A stretch of DNA of 64,000 nt from Cryptomeria japonica (GCF_030272615.1 NC_081412.1:473416157-473480156); one strand, 5' to 3'. Numbered from the stretch's first letter, positions 1 to 11,699 are shown. Translations and numbers: made by a program. The notes: generated by a model from the sequence alone, not told the origin.

Positions 1-1982
1 GGTTATTTTTTGTTTATTTTTGTCTTTCTTTCCCATTTGTTCATTTTGTTTTACATATTGAATTTAATTTCATTAATTTTGATTAGGTTTTTTCATTTTT
101 TGTTTCAAAAACCAGATTTTTCTAATCCACAACAAGAACAAACAAATGCACCTCCTGAAAATCCACAAGAACAACCAAATGCACTTCTTGAAAATCCACA
201 AGAACAACCAAATGCACCTCCTGAAAACCCACAAGAACAACCAAATGCACCTCCTAAAAACCCACAAGAACAACCAAATGCACCTCCTGAAAAGACACAA
301 GAACAACCCCCAATTCCTCCTTTTGACTGCACACCCAAAACACAGGAGCAATTAATTAACCAGTTAGGACAAAATACGTCGAAAATCAATAGACTGATTG
401 TTAAATTGAAAACTTCTGAACTTGAGCATCATCAATCCCTCGCCACTAGCCTAGAAACATTATCTAGTGGTGCCATAGCTATTTTCACACAAATTACCAA
501 ATGGGGAAGCTTTAGAGATAGGTGTCATCAATTCTATGTCGATGGGCTATCATACGATGGAGTAAAAAATAAAAATATTACTAAACAACAAATATGTGCC
601 CTTTTCGTTGATCCCAAAATTGGTCAGTCATTACCTCTTAATGCAAAGAGGCTTCCCATACATTGGTTTACCAATGTGCAAATGAAGAATCTTTTTCGAC
701 AGAGGTGGGGGATGGTCTTTGATGATCCACCTTGTAATAATTATGAGGTGCCATTATATTTTTTGAGAAAATTATATTATGAGTTTGTGCTCAATGTGCT
801 CCCAAACTATTTTGACATGAGAGAGTTCCATGGTAGAGGTGGTGGCTCTGCCCAAGATAGACCTAGAGCCCATAGGTGATTACCCGTGGAGAGTCACCAG
901 CCCCTAGCACCCAAACACAAGGTGCATCAGACTGTTCTAGTAGAGCTGAAAGAGTTGATGGAGCTACAGACTCTTCAGGAAGCCACAACATTGACTGGTG
1001 CCATCATCCAACATTGGATATCATTAGCACACCCTATTGTATTGGATGATGAGCCATTAGGTGGTGACAAAGAGCCCATCCAACATATGTGTGTCAGTTT
1101 CTTGGGGATATGCTCAGGGATAGATGATGCATCCGGTGTAGATGGATCCTCATCTCATCTGTGCATGATTTGTGGGAGTAGATGTCAGCCCTGCATGACT
1201 GAGGATTTCACGCTGATAGATGAGTTGATGGACATGGTGTTTGCCCATGAGCAAGAGACACAAGTGTGTTGATTTGAATTCATAGCATTTTATTTATCAG
1301 TCACTTTAAATTTGTAATTACATAAATGAATTTTCATTTATACATCAATTTAAATTCAGACAAATAATATGCATTTCAGGATGCAGCAGCGGTATCCCAT
1401 ACTTCTCTCCCAGTTACTATAGCTGCAACTTCGATGCCTGAGGTATAAATTTTGTAACATGTTAAAATAGGATAGTACACTTTGAATTCAAAAAAATACA
1501 AGATATACTAACTATATTTAATGCTTGGTCCAATTTTTGGTTTGTAGGTGTTGACGAGGGATGAAATGTCCTAGATTGATGACATCACGCTCTAAGCAAT
1601 CAATTTTGGCCTACAAGGCTATACAACATCATATTTTGTACAACCCTTTTTATGTATTGTTTTGATGGAATATGAAAGTCATTTCATTTTAGATTTTTAA
1701 AATTATGTAATAGCTCATGTTAATTTTGTTTTTTTAGGGTACCCCCTCTGCATCTAGGGCTCATCCTAAGAAAAACAATTCCTCAAATACGCCAAAACAT
1801 GGGAAGAAGGTAATTGAACACATTTTTAGTTGTACAATTGTTTGAAAATGTTGAAATCAAGTATTAGTTGGGGTTTGTAGATTGACTAGTATTTTTTGTC
1901 TATTTTACATGTATAGCGGCCATTGAGCTATGTGGATTTGTTGAATGCACCTGATTCGCCCATGGATCAAGAGAGGGCGGAG
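1..1982 (+). pseudogene. Unrecognised multi-exon coding unit, left end outside window
   Basis: One frame is open from the left edge to 1263 except for a single TGA at 877-879. A possible splice acceptor (CAG) near 108-110 suggests the hydrophobic N-terminal reading before it is intron. A GT donor follows codon CAA at 1263. Candidate phase-0 exons follow: 1380-1442 (21 codons), 1548 onward (stopped by TAG at 1572), 1738-1809 (24 codons) and 1917-1982 (22 codons). Each has AG before it, and all but the stopped one end at a GT. The product begins with a Pro/Gln/Asn-rich 11-residue repeat, continues into a mixed, apparently globular part (WGSFRDRCHQFYVDG, HWFTNVQMKNLFRQRWG), then a Cys pair region (CMICGSRCQPC). 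I recognise no family. It may be a transposon-encoded accessory protein, because a transposase-like ORF converges on it at 2058. Exon structure is inferred from splice consensus only. Confidence 0.45.
124..324 (+). repeat. 33-bp coding minisatellite, six units
   Basis: Six head-to-tail units of 11 codons (the first has 12) encode the consensus NPQEQPNAPPE. Units start at 124, 160, 193, 226, 259 and 292. The last is divergent. Unit length is a multiple of three and the unit lacks stops in several frames, so long spurious ORFs appear on both strands. The tract lies in frame with the downstream coding unit, giving a low-complexity Pro/Gln-rich linker. Confidence 0.9.
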
Positions 1983-2057
1983 GTATGTATCTCTACTTTA
2001 TTTTCTTGATTTCATGATTATATGCATGCGTACATGTGAACTTATGATATATTATAA

Positions 2058-2720
2058 TCAATTGTAGTGCTTTGGGAATTTGATATGAATCAATGGGAAC
2101 CAACGGTCTACAAGACCATTTGTCAACCCACTCTTGTGATTCACATTCTTCCCACAAACAATATATGCATGAAGAGAAAAAAATACCATCTGTCTCGTAT
2201 AAATTACCAGTGAACTTGAATTTGAACTCATAAATGAGTGCATGTCACTCGATCCTACAATTGTACAACAATCTAGATAGTTTTCAATGTTAGATTCAGT
2301 GATCAACCAAAAATATCTACAAACCATTGACGTACTTGGATTACCTGGACCCATCATAGACTTACACCATCGCACAATTGTTTCTACATCTATCAACTCA
2401 GCACCACCTTTGTACTTCAATTCTTCCCTAGCTAGGGCTCTTTTCACACATGCTCCTGCACCATCGTGCTCTCCCTTACCATGTTTAGCCTTAGTGAAAT
2501 TCCAAAAATGTTGTACACCGCTTGTCATATGCATCCTTGTCAACCAATAAAACATCCTTGCATTCTTGAATTGTGCGATGCAATTATCTAACCATATTAA
2601 GTGTCGGTTGTATCGTATGTTGTATTGGTCATTAAATAGCACAAGACACAATGTTACAGACAGTCCTTTCTTCCTACTCCACCTTGGATCCTTCAGTATG
2701 ACTGGAAATGGCTTCAGCAT
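2058..2720 (-). pseudogene. Transposase-like ORF fragment (D...QFK...HGKGxxDG...KR motif)
   Basis: A 220-codon ORF runs leftward from an ATG at 2720. Visible blocks are WLDNCIAQFKNA (about residues 43-54, Asp45), HGKGEHDGAGACVKRA (about 80-95) and an aromatic-rich C-terminus. I associate the spaced D / QFK / HGKGxxDG / KR pattern with uncharacterised DDE-transposase-like ORFs, but I cannot name the superfamily. The N-terminus is cut where LINE sequence begins near 2708, so it is probably 5'-truncated. It converges with the multi-exon unit to its left, which would fit a two-gene DNA transposon. No terminal inverted repeats were found. Confidence 0.45.
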
Positions 2721-3475
2721 GGAAAATTGTTTTTCTTTTTGGGCATTCCTTTCGGTTCCAAGCTTTGCCTTCGGATCTCTGGCGGGTGGTCTTAGACAGA
2801 ATCGAGAAAAAACTTACCTACTGGATCACCAAGCCTCTCTCTTTGGCTGGTAAATTCCAAGTCTTTTCCAAAGTGCTGGCCGCCACCTATGTTTACTATT
2901 CTTCATGTTGGGCTCCTTCAAAGGCCTCTTACATGAAGTTGTAAAGACTTTTGTGGGCCTTTCTTTGGGTCTTAGAGTCTAACCATCATGGTTTTCACAG
3001 GGTTGCTCGGGAGTACTGTTGTCTCCCTAAGGAATCTTGAGGACTCAGCCTTATTTCCACCCAGAACCAAGGGCTGGCCTTATGTGCCAAATGGGTTATC
3101 AAAGCCTTATGTCGAGACGAGGCCTAAAAAATTCTTCTCTAACATTGCATTTCTTTAGGCTTTCCTTCTAAAAGGCCAGCCTGGAAGAAGATAGGCTTGC
3201 AAACCTTGATCACCATGATAGACCCTGTTTAGATATAGGGTTCTTTTGTGGTCAAAAGTATCTGGTGTGCTTGGGAATCTATCAAGCCTTGGTTGCGGTG
3301 GGCCGATGATGTATTTGGCATCATTATCCTCTGGTTCCTTCCAATTAAATCTACCTACAATGCAATTGAGGCTGATTCAAGGAATCATTTCAATTGGAAT
3401 ATCATAAGAGTTAAATCAAGGGGATATCGGTGGGCCAGCAATGCCTTTCGCGATGTATTCTAATAAGAAGCAAAC
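2708..3475 (+). mobile_element. LINE 3'-end fragment (post-RT region)
   Basis: Translation gives blocks typical of the region after the reverse transcriptase of plant L1-type LINEs: RIEKKLTYWITKPLSLAGKF near 2790-2850, then a YYSS/aromatic stretch, LLWAFLW near 2950, and a KEEGGL-like segment near 3030. Several stops and frame changes interrupt it. The last 180 bases (about 3300-3430) closely match the end of the larger LINE at 7,900-8,010, so this is a 5'-truncated member of the same or a sister family. It abuts the transposase-like ORF at its left. Confidence 0.7.
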
Positions 3476-3539
3476 AATAGCTTTCTAATTTTTTATGTAT
3501 TTTTATTTGAATGATGTATTCAAATTAGTAGAAATAAAT

Positions 3540-4560
3540 AATAATAATTGAAATAGAAGCATGTGACTGGACTCGTGAAATTTTGAGCGCTAAATTATAG
3601 GTGATCTTTCTTAGGTCACTTTTGAATCCTAAAATATTATGGAAGATTTGGGAAAGCAAGAGTGTATAGACTCCATTATGTTTTGATTCAAGGATTATTA
3701 GTCCTCATCTATAAATATTGAGTAATAATTAATTATGTCCCTTGGAGAATTATGAGTGATCAATAAAATACAAGTTCACAAAAAAAATATAAATTTTCTA
3801 TAAAAGTTGCATCTAAATTAAAAACATTAACTTGTCAAAATCACAGAAATGAAACTAAGGTATATAAATAAAATATAAGATCATTCCAATAATCCTCTCA
3901 AAGACATTAAATCTATTGCTATTTCATATAAGAAACACCTATCTATGTCAGATTCTATTTTTAATTTTTGTCAATAATTGTGAAATTGAGTGCATAAATT
4001 TAAATAAAGTAGTACAACTAAATATGGTTTGAAAATATATTTATATTCAATTAATATTAAAAATGTGTAACCTAGGTATTGTTATAAAATATAAGCATCT
4101 CATTTAAAGAAATTGAGGCATTTTTATAACATTTTTTTGTGAAAATAAAAAAATTACTATTATATGTAAAAATGTGTTTAGATCAATATGAATACTTGTA
4201 CTTGAATTAAATATATAATGTAAAATAAAATTATTTTCATAGATAGTTTAGAATATAAAGTTTTCTTACTTTTGAACTTTAACTATAATTAGTCACACTT
4301 AATAACATGAGAAAATCGAAATAAATCTCTTAAAAAATATAACACACAGGGATAGAAAATTTCTCTATATAGTTTGAAATAATACCATCTTTTAATAATA
4401 AATAAAATATAAGGATATAAATGAATAAAACAAAGGTTAAATAGTTTATATTTTGATCAAAATAAGGAACATTATAGTATGGAGAAAATAATATATAGAA
4501 GAGGTTTTTAATTTTTATCTTGTGAGATACCATGGGAACAACTTTAAAGCAATAATATTT
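3540..4560. repeat. AT-rich dispersed repeat, member 1
   Basis: Non-coding AT-rich sequence. Positions 3,540-4,330 match 40,005-40,850 with many substitutions and small indels. Positions 4,320-4,550 match 21,755-22,010. The three places together look like partial copies of one old element (solo LTR or non-autonomous). No terminal repeats or coding capacity were seen. Confidence 0.7.
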
Positions 4561-4994
4561 TAAGGACCTTCACCTAATTAGAACAATTGTATTGCCATTG
4601 CCATTTGGCATTTCCTTTGGTTTTAGAGATGACTACAATGACTTACTTTTTGGTGTAGAGACTTTAAATGAAGATTCAAAAAGTAGCCTTAGCCTTAAAC
4701 CAATAAATAAACAAAAGAAAATATATAAAGACAGAGATAAAGTAACAACATATCAGCATCAAGTAACAATTATTTGAGCTTTGCTAGGGTTTTAGTGGTT
4801 TTTCCTCATTTCTTTCTTTGTTGTACTATGTTGGTTGGGAATGGTAGGGGGGCCTACATGATTCCTCACTTCATGAGGTTTGTAGTCATGTGATATTTGT
4901 GGATTCTTTTGTACATAGTCAGAAAGTTGACTCTTTGGTTGAGGTGAATTTCCTACCTCCATCCTTGTCCTAGTACAATCTTGAATCCTTTTAC

Positions 4995-5565
4995 ATGGAT
5001 GAGAAACCTACTAGATTTGTTGATAAATTGTTAGGGGGATGTCCCCCTAAAATGGGTAAAAATGAAGAGCAACCAGTTTCTATGTTGGGTTGTATTGTGA
5101 AAGACCAAAAGGTTGAGGTTAATGATGTGCTGCTCAATATGGCTATTGTTGGGCTTAGCCTCTCTCTTGTTGGTAAGTTTTTATATTTTTTACCTTCTAT
5201 TGATCAGGTCAGGAAATGGGGTATTGCCAGGTGAAAACTTAAAGGTAGTGTATCGATTAATTCTATGGCAAAGGGTCTTTTCCTATTCAGTTTTGTTAAC
5301 CAAGAAGATATGGTTATTATTCTCATGAAAAGCCTGTGGACTTATGGGAGTAATTTCTAAAACTTCATATCATTATGCAAATGGAAACTTGGTCTAAACC
5401 CTTGGAAAGATTTGGAAATCATGGCGCCTACTTGGATTCATCTTCTAGGGTTGCCCCTTGAGTATTGTAATTTGGGTGTGTTTAAAGGGATAGTTGATTC
5501 CTTTGGTAAATTCGTTGTTTTGGATAGGATCACACAATCCAAATATAGACTCTTGTTTGCAGACT
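4995..5565 (+). pseudogene. LINE ORF1, DUF4283-like domain
   Basis: The frame opens at an ATG at 4995 and runs to about 5565 with two in-frame stops. The first, TGA at 5232, sits where a Trp is expected between AR and KLKG. Recognisable blocks are GKFLYFLPSID, LWTYGSNF, APTWIHLLGLPLEY and FGKFVVLDRIT, in the order found in the DUF4283 domain of plant LINE/retroelement ORF1 proteins, which bind nucleic acid. No CCHC knuckle follows, probably lost in the deletion that joins this to endonuclease sequence. Confidence 0.75.
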
Positions 5566-6427
5566 AACTTGGAGTGGATCCTCATAAATATCTATGCTCC
5601 TAATACGAGATCCCATCATGTTGCCCTATGGTCTTCTTTGGCATCCTTTATGATCGACTCTTCAGATGACTTGTAGATGTTGGCTGAAGATTTCAACACC
5701 CCTGCATCCTTCTGAGAGGTCCAAGGGCCATGTTGAGATAAATGATGGAACGTTGAGATAAATGGAACTCCCATGTTTCGTGTGGTTAAAAAGTTGAAGT
5801 TTTTGAGAAACAAAGTGAAAGGCTAGAATATATTCTCCTTTGGTAACAACTTTGAAAAAAAAAAGGGTATTTCAGCTAAGTTGAAGGCCATACACAATAA
5901 TATTGAATGTAATCTTGCATCTCAAGATGAATTCTTGGAGGATATTTTATTGAGGGAATAATGGTTCAAACTAAACAAAAAAGAAGAGGTCTTCTAGAAA
6001 TAGAAATCCATTATAGAGAATGAGGTGGAGGTTGCTGAGCTTGTTGTTGCTTTCTTTGAAAATCAAAACACTGGTAAGGGTGGTTTTAGGGACCCTGATG
6101 GCATGGTAGAGGTTAATCTTGAGGTTATCATGGAGGAGGATCCATAGTTTCTTAATTCTAGAGTGTATTTTAAGGAGCTGAAGGAGGCTTCTTTCTCCTT
6201 TGGATGAATTCATCGATGTTGTTTGTATGGATGTCTTAAATGCTGCTAAGTACTTCTTTAGGTTTGGTAAATTCCTTAAAGAAGTCAAATTTAACTTCAT
6301 TTCTTTGATCCATATACATGATAATGATACTTCTATTAAGTATTTTAGACATATTGGCCTATGTAATACCTTGTATTAAATATTTTTTAAAGTCATTGTT
6401 AATAGGCTCGATAAAGTTCTGGATAAA

Positions 6428-7400
6428 ATGATCTTTGCTAATCAGAAGGTCTTTGTTAAAGGGAAAAATATTATGAATGTTTTTATTATGACCCATGAAT
6501 TGGTCCATTATGTGGAATATAGAAAAAAACCTAGCATGGATTTTAATTTGGACATTTCAAAAGCCTATGATAGGGTGTCAGAGAAATTCCTATTTGAAGT
6601 GCTTAAGAAGTTTGGTTTCAAAGATAAATTCCTAAGTATGATTGCAGAATGTGTTACTACTCTTATGTTCTCTATCATAAATGGCTAGCTTAAAGGATAC
6701 TTCTCTTTTTGTCATGGGCATTGTCAAGGGGACCCTCTCCCTCCCTACCTATTCATTATTGTGGCTAAACTCTTGGGGAGAAATATCCAGAGGTTCAAAG
6801 AGATAAGTAGATTAAAGGGTTTCAAAGTTGCTTCTCTTCGGAATCCTATCACTCATCAATAGTTTGTGGATGACACTATAATATTTGGAGAAGAATATAT
6901 CTCAATATCTAAAAGCTAGAAAGAGATCCTTTATAATTCTGCCAAGATTTTTGGCCAGCATATTAACTATGACAAGAGAAAAAATTATTTTCTAAATGTC
7001 CTTTATGATTTCCAATCTAAAATCACAAGAATTTTAGCCTGCAATGCTGCTTCCTTTCCGGATTCCTATCTAGGCCTGCTTCTTATTTTAAAAAACCCCA
7101 TAAATCTCTTTTAGAATGTAATTATTGAGAGGTTTCAAGAAAAGCATTTAGGATGGAAAGGGAAACTCTTAATTTGGGCTGGGAAAGTCCAAATGGTGAA
7201 GTCTTGTCTATATAACATCTTAGTCTACTACCTATCTCTTTTTGAGATGCTTGGATGTCTAACTGAAAAAATTTAAAAAATCTAAAAAATATTTTCTTTG
7301 GATAGGCATGGAAGAAAAAACACACATGTCCTTGGTTTCCTGGGATAAAGTTTGTAGCTCCAAAAAGGAGGGGGAACTTGGGATTACATAACTTAAACAT
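6428..7400 (+). pseudogene. LINE reverse transcriptase domain
   Basis: Conserved blocks are in order: LDISKAYDRV at 6,550-6,579, QGDPLPPYLF at about 6,724-6,753, FVDDTIIF (active site, usually FADD) at about 6,862-6,886, and the post-RT block WKGKLLIWAGKVQMVKS near 7,155-7,205. A single TAG follows SIINGW near 6,686, and further frame changes occur after 7,260. The family is clear. The copy is dead. Confidence 0.85.
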
Positions 7401-7994
7401 TTCAACAGGATCATAGTTTCTAATTTTGGATGGTAGTAGTTGAAAATATGAAATACTAGGCTAAAATCTTCAAAGTCAAATATATAAATAATGCCAATAG
7501 TAGCATTCTTCTTCTTGATAATGAGTTTCCATTTGGACCTTGAATATGAAACAATATATCCAAAATTATGACTATTATATGGAAGGGAGGGAAAAAAATG
7601 GTTTTGAATGGACTTGACGCACTAGGTTCTGGGAAGATGTATGGTTAAAAGATAAATATCTTGCTGATCTAAATCAATTCAATTTGGTAAAAAATGTCCT
7701 TACCCAATCTTGTGGCGCCCTTTTTCAAGAATTTATCATGGCAAGGAGACCAAATCAAATCGAAAAAAATTATGGATCAAGTTAGGAATAGTAAAAACAT
7801 CAGATACCACCAAGAGACAAATTATGCAGGAGGCTCAACATTTATGTTCTACCTTGGGTGATTTCTCCTTTGTTTCCCGTCACAGAGAGGATGCATGGAT
7901 TTGGCATCATTATCCTTTCGTGCCTTCCAATTAGGTCTACCTACAATGCAATTGAGGCTGATTCAAGGGAGCATTTCAATTGGAATATCATTGG

Positions 7995-8085
7995 AGTTAA
8001 ATCCACGGGATACCTAACCCCATTGACCCCATTGACCCCATTGAACCTATGCTAAATCCATGGGATACCTAACCCCATTGACCCT
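7995..8085 (+). repeat. CCCCATTGA short tandem repeat at LINE 3' end
   Basis: A 9-bp unit of the type CCCATTGAC is repeated three to four times at 8,017-8,045. The flanking text (GGGATACCTAACCCCATTGACCC) recurs about 50 bp on, at 8,060-8,086. It sits exactly where the LINE homology stops. Confidence 0.7.
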
Positions 8086-9032
8086 ACATCTAATATTGGT
8101 TACTTTATTAATTTACTTTCCACAATATGAAATAAATACAATATAATATTTCCTAATGCTACAATACAACTCATCAAGTGGCCTCAAGAATATTCTAAAG
8201 GAATCTCTTTATGTTATATGTTCATTCTCAACTGACATAATAAATAAATAAATATTATAATTACAAACATTATTATGCAACATGTACAACACCTATTTTC
8301 GCAACAATTTGGACTTTATTATGCTAGATCATTACAATCAACATTATCAATAGTATCAATACAACAGAAACAATGTAAATATTAGACACCAAGAAGGTGG
8401 ATATCCAAAAACCCACTCTAAACAATATTCATTTGTTCTTAACATCAATCTCTTCTTACTAGGAATACAAATTATGACAAAAACTTATTCAAATTTATAA
8501 CAATCATTGCTTTTCATTATGCTAAACTGATGGTAAAAATAGTTAATAATATTACTAATCAATCATCTCTATACCACTACATATCAGATATGGCAAATGT
8601 CAGCATCACTATCGAATAAGAATAAGTATGTTCAATAATTCTTCTCTCCATTTAACTATCAGAGGAGAATTATAATATTAGTACTATGAAAAATGCCACT
8701 ATAGTATGCTAGATATCCACACCAATAGGATGAACATCAAACATAAAATATTTTCTCAACTTACACTTGAGATCCTTCATAATTTGCAATAATCCTCTAC
8801 ATTATCAACATTGTCAAACATGTCCCTATAGTACACTCAATATCAACACCAATAGGATGGACATCGAATATAAAACATCTGCTCTTACACTTGATATCCT
8901 TCACAATTGACAATAAACCTCTACAAAAGAACATCAACTACAAAGAGGTAGATGACAATAATCATAATAAATGCCTATCATAATTACCCATATATTTGTC
9001 GATCCATCATACCATGTTCATATGATCAACAG
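8086..9032. other. No gene; diverged local duplication
   Basis: AT-rich, with no sustained coding signal. About 8,700-8,795 and 8,825-8,925 are diverged copies of one segment (shared text CACCAATAGGATG, ACACTTGAGATCCTTCA), a roughly 125-bp tandem duplication. Confidence 0.5.
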
Positions 9033-9499
9033 GGACATCATGCAACCTCATCACTACTACATAAAGTAGTTTTCCATAGTTACTCTCTTCATTTGATTAC
9101 CATATCACCATGAAACCACAACTTCTATCATAAGTTAGGTACAATATATAGGGCAATATATATTGTTAGACATCAATGACAATACATATTTCCCACAATC
9201 CATCCATCTTCTTAGATCTAAGAACAGTTTTGAATTGAGTGCCAAATAAAATCCCAAATATTTATCCTTGATAGCATGTAGAAAATTTTCCACTGAGTAA
9301 CATTACCTTAAAGCTATGAGATTTCTACAATCCTCATGCCCTCCCCTACCCAATATCTCTTTTTATTCTATCTCAAATCTGCAACTCAATATCTTTCCTA
9401 TCTTAGGAATTCTTTTCATCCTGATGATGAATCATAGAATGTGATTTGAAATGTTGATGGGAAAAAAATACAAACAATCGAATCCAAAAAAATTCATAA

Positions 9500-9905
9500 G
9501 AATATTACCTTGCTACTATTGCCGGTAGTGTTGTACTCTTATTGTCCTTGTAAAGGTAACAATGTATGTTTTGATAGCGTCCTTCTCAAAAGTATAAGTG
9601 TCATTTCTTCCATCATTTATGGCTTTCCCATAAAATTACCAAGGTCTACCCAAGTACACATGATACGCATCCATGGAGATGATATCACACATGACGATAT
9701 CCATATACCTTCCTATTTAAAATTCTACTAAGACTTGTTCATATACTAACAAATGATGTCCTTTTTGTAGTTAAGAAACCTTATATGGGGTAGGATGTTT
9801 AGTTTTGTTCAAGCCTAGTTTATTCACCATGTTCATAGCCACGATATTATCAATAATACCATTATATAATAAGTTTGCAACAATTACCTTTAGCTCTGTG
9901 CATTG
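9500..9905 (-). pseudogene. Gypsy aspartic protease domain, catalytic site lost
   Basis: Blocks in order are NIVAMNMVNKLGLNK, KHPTPYKVS, QKGHHLLVYEQ, DIISMDAYHVYLGRPW and NDGRNDTYTFEKDA, the characteristic layout of plant gypsy retropepsins. Where the catalytic Asp-Ser/Thr-Gly is expected, just before DNIV, this copy reads LYNGII, so the catalytic Asp is gone. The second copy at 38.6-39.0 kb has the same change, so the defect predates the duplication. Confidence 0.8.
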
Positions 9906-10109
9906 TCTAGAATAATGATCTTCTTTGTATTGGTTCCTAACTCTCATTTGGTGAATTCAAAAATACTCTTTTGAACAAAAATGAGTCTAGTATCTTAGGT
10001 TCCTCATTATGATTAGATGGTGATCCAACACTCTCTTTATCTACTGGCACAATCTAATTGTTTTATTTAGGCCTTGTACATCCTTCTTTTAGAAACTCAA
10101 GAAACTCCA

Positions 10110-11100
10110 AAATTTTATTACTAGCATACTTGTTGCACTTAAAATATTTATTAGTGAAACCCCTTCCTCTTCCTTGATAATTGCCTCTTCCAAATGATCT
10201 TCCTCCTCTATTTTGATAGCCTCATCTTTCTCTATTGACTAGTCCATTGGCACTACTAGTCCCTTGATATTGTTGATGTTGCTGTCCTATACCTCTATAG
10301 CCTCTTCCTCTACATTTTAAATGTTTATTTTTCTTCCTCATGAGCTTCTCTTTATCTTTAATACCAAATTGATAGGGTTCCTCAAGTGATCAAGGGGACC
10401 CTAAACTTACTTCATCTTGGAAACTATTTCTCAATCCATTAAGGTATCTTGCTACCTTCTCCATATCTTCTTCACTATGGCATAATCTAATCACTAGTTT
10501 GTAAAAATCTTCCATATATTCTTTAAATGACATCTCCTTTTCCTTCATATTTTTAGTCTTCTCAATAGATTTGTATGGTAATATGCTAGAAGGAACTTAG
10601 TGTATAGTTTATCAATTATCCTATCCCAATAAGTTATCTTTTCTTTATTATTTTTGCTTTATAATAAACATAATCCCACTATATAGCAGTGTGGCCTTGG
10701 AGCCTTGTACATGCAAACTTAACTATTCTCTTTTGCAACTCCTTTGCATTGAAAGTACTTCTCAATATCATTGATCAAATTAAATAATTTCTCTCCATTG
10801 AGGCTTCTTGAATAGGTATGAACCTCAATTATCAGTTTGGCTCCAACAACTATGGTTTCTTTGAGTACAGTGTTTTTTAAATACCTTCTAACTTTGCTAG
10901 TGTATTATTAATTATTTAAGGATCCTCTTCTTCCTCGGCATCACTAACATCATTCGCTACAATTCCTCTTCTTATGGTTGCTCCATGACATCCATTGTTA
11001 CCAGCAGGTTCTTCAACAACTCCAAAATCCTTTCTTCATGTCTTCTTTTACCACCTCCTCTAGCACATCCTTTGTGCATTATTCATGGTTGCATTCTATC
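10110..11100 (-). pseudogene. Gypsy gag domain
   Basis: Translation with several stops shows a retrotransposon-gag fold pattern: ENSxVCMYKAPRPHC, W-D-R-I-I-D-K-L-Y-T-K-F-L, the EYMEDFYKLVIRLCH segment, and an Arg/Gly-rich tail followed by a degenerate knuckle (YFKCNKYAS). Gag would assemble virus-like particles and package element RNA. The block at its right end (to about 11,090) starts with MNNAQR, a possible gag start. No primer-binding site was seen upstream. Confidence 0.75.
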
Positions 11101-11334
11101 CGATTTCCACACTCCCAATTTATTGTAATTTTTATATAAAAAATATGTTGGCAATCTGTTGCCAAAAAAATAAAAACTATATTTGTCCATAATGGCAATA
11201 AGAATTCCATAGTTTAACAGAGCAACATAGTGTAATAGTTCTTTATCAAACATGACACTGTCCATAAACGAAATGGACACAAAGAAGGATTTTATTTGTG
11301 AATAATATGATAAATTGATTACAAATCCTCAACT

Positions 11335-11600
11335 ACTAGCCTTTTCTCAGGTGACCCAAACAAGGTTAGAGACATCCCCTACTCATCACTCCAGATTCCA
11401 CCCAATCCAACAATGAATTGATGTCACTTCTTTCTAGCCAAGTCTTCTTCAAAGTGCTATGTTATTTTTTTTCTTTGTCAATCCAAGACTTATCTCTTTT
11501 GAATTGTTGCCATTTTTTCCCCCCAATGTCCCTAATTGCCACCAACATAAACTCCCAAGAAGGAACTAATTGAATAACAAGAGTCATCATGTCAACTAAG
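11335..11600 (-). pseudogene. Unrecognised coding-like relic
   Basis: The minus strand reads through two adjoining open stretches, including SWEFMLVAIRDIGGKKWQQF and, after one stop, SDINSLLDWVESGVM. The composition looks protein-like rather than random, but I do not recognise the family. It lies upstream of the gypsy gag on the same strand, so it may be part of that element or of whatever it inserted into. Confidence 0.3.
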
Positions 11601-11699
11601 GAAGAGGAAAAACAAACCAACTCAAAACACCTCTACAAGTCAAAAATTTAATAATCTACCAAAACCAAACAAAGGAAACAAGAAAAAGAGGGCCAATGC

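Larger units (their letters stand above)
4780..8050 (+). mobile_element. L1-type LINE retrotransposon, degenerate
   Basis: Order of parts: 5' leader with ORF1 (DUF4283-like), a short endonuclease remnant, reverse transcriptase, and a C-terminal tail reading WIWHHYPFVPSN near 7,900. The element has many stops and frameshifts. The ORF1 zinc-knuckle region and most of the endonuclease are missing, so ORF1 is joined to late endonuclease sequence near 5,560. The 3' end runs into a short tandem repeat rather than a clear poly(A). Non-LTR elements of this class insert by target-primed reverse transcription. This copy cannot be autonomous. Confidence 0.85.
9033..11100 (-). mobile_element. Ty3/gypsy retrotransposon fragment: gag and protease
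   Basis: Read right to left. Gag lies at about 11,100-10,120, with blocks FNLINDIEKYFQ, WDRIIDKLYTKFL and SFKEYMEDFYKLVIR, then an Arg/Gly-rich stretch (GRGNYQGRGRGF). An aspartic protease follows at about 9,900-9,500. RT, integrase and LTRs are not found, because the sequence below 9,490 does not read as pol. Multiple stops. The piece 9,033-10,194 recurs at 38,180-39,342; the gag part does not. Confidence 0.85.

Noticed and set aside
73-389. Long minus-strand and second plus-strand ORFs rich in Cys/Trp/Leu or Asn/His
   Set aside because: They are alternate-frame readings of the 33-bp minisatellite, whose unit lacks stops in several frames.
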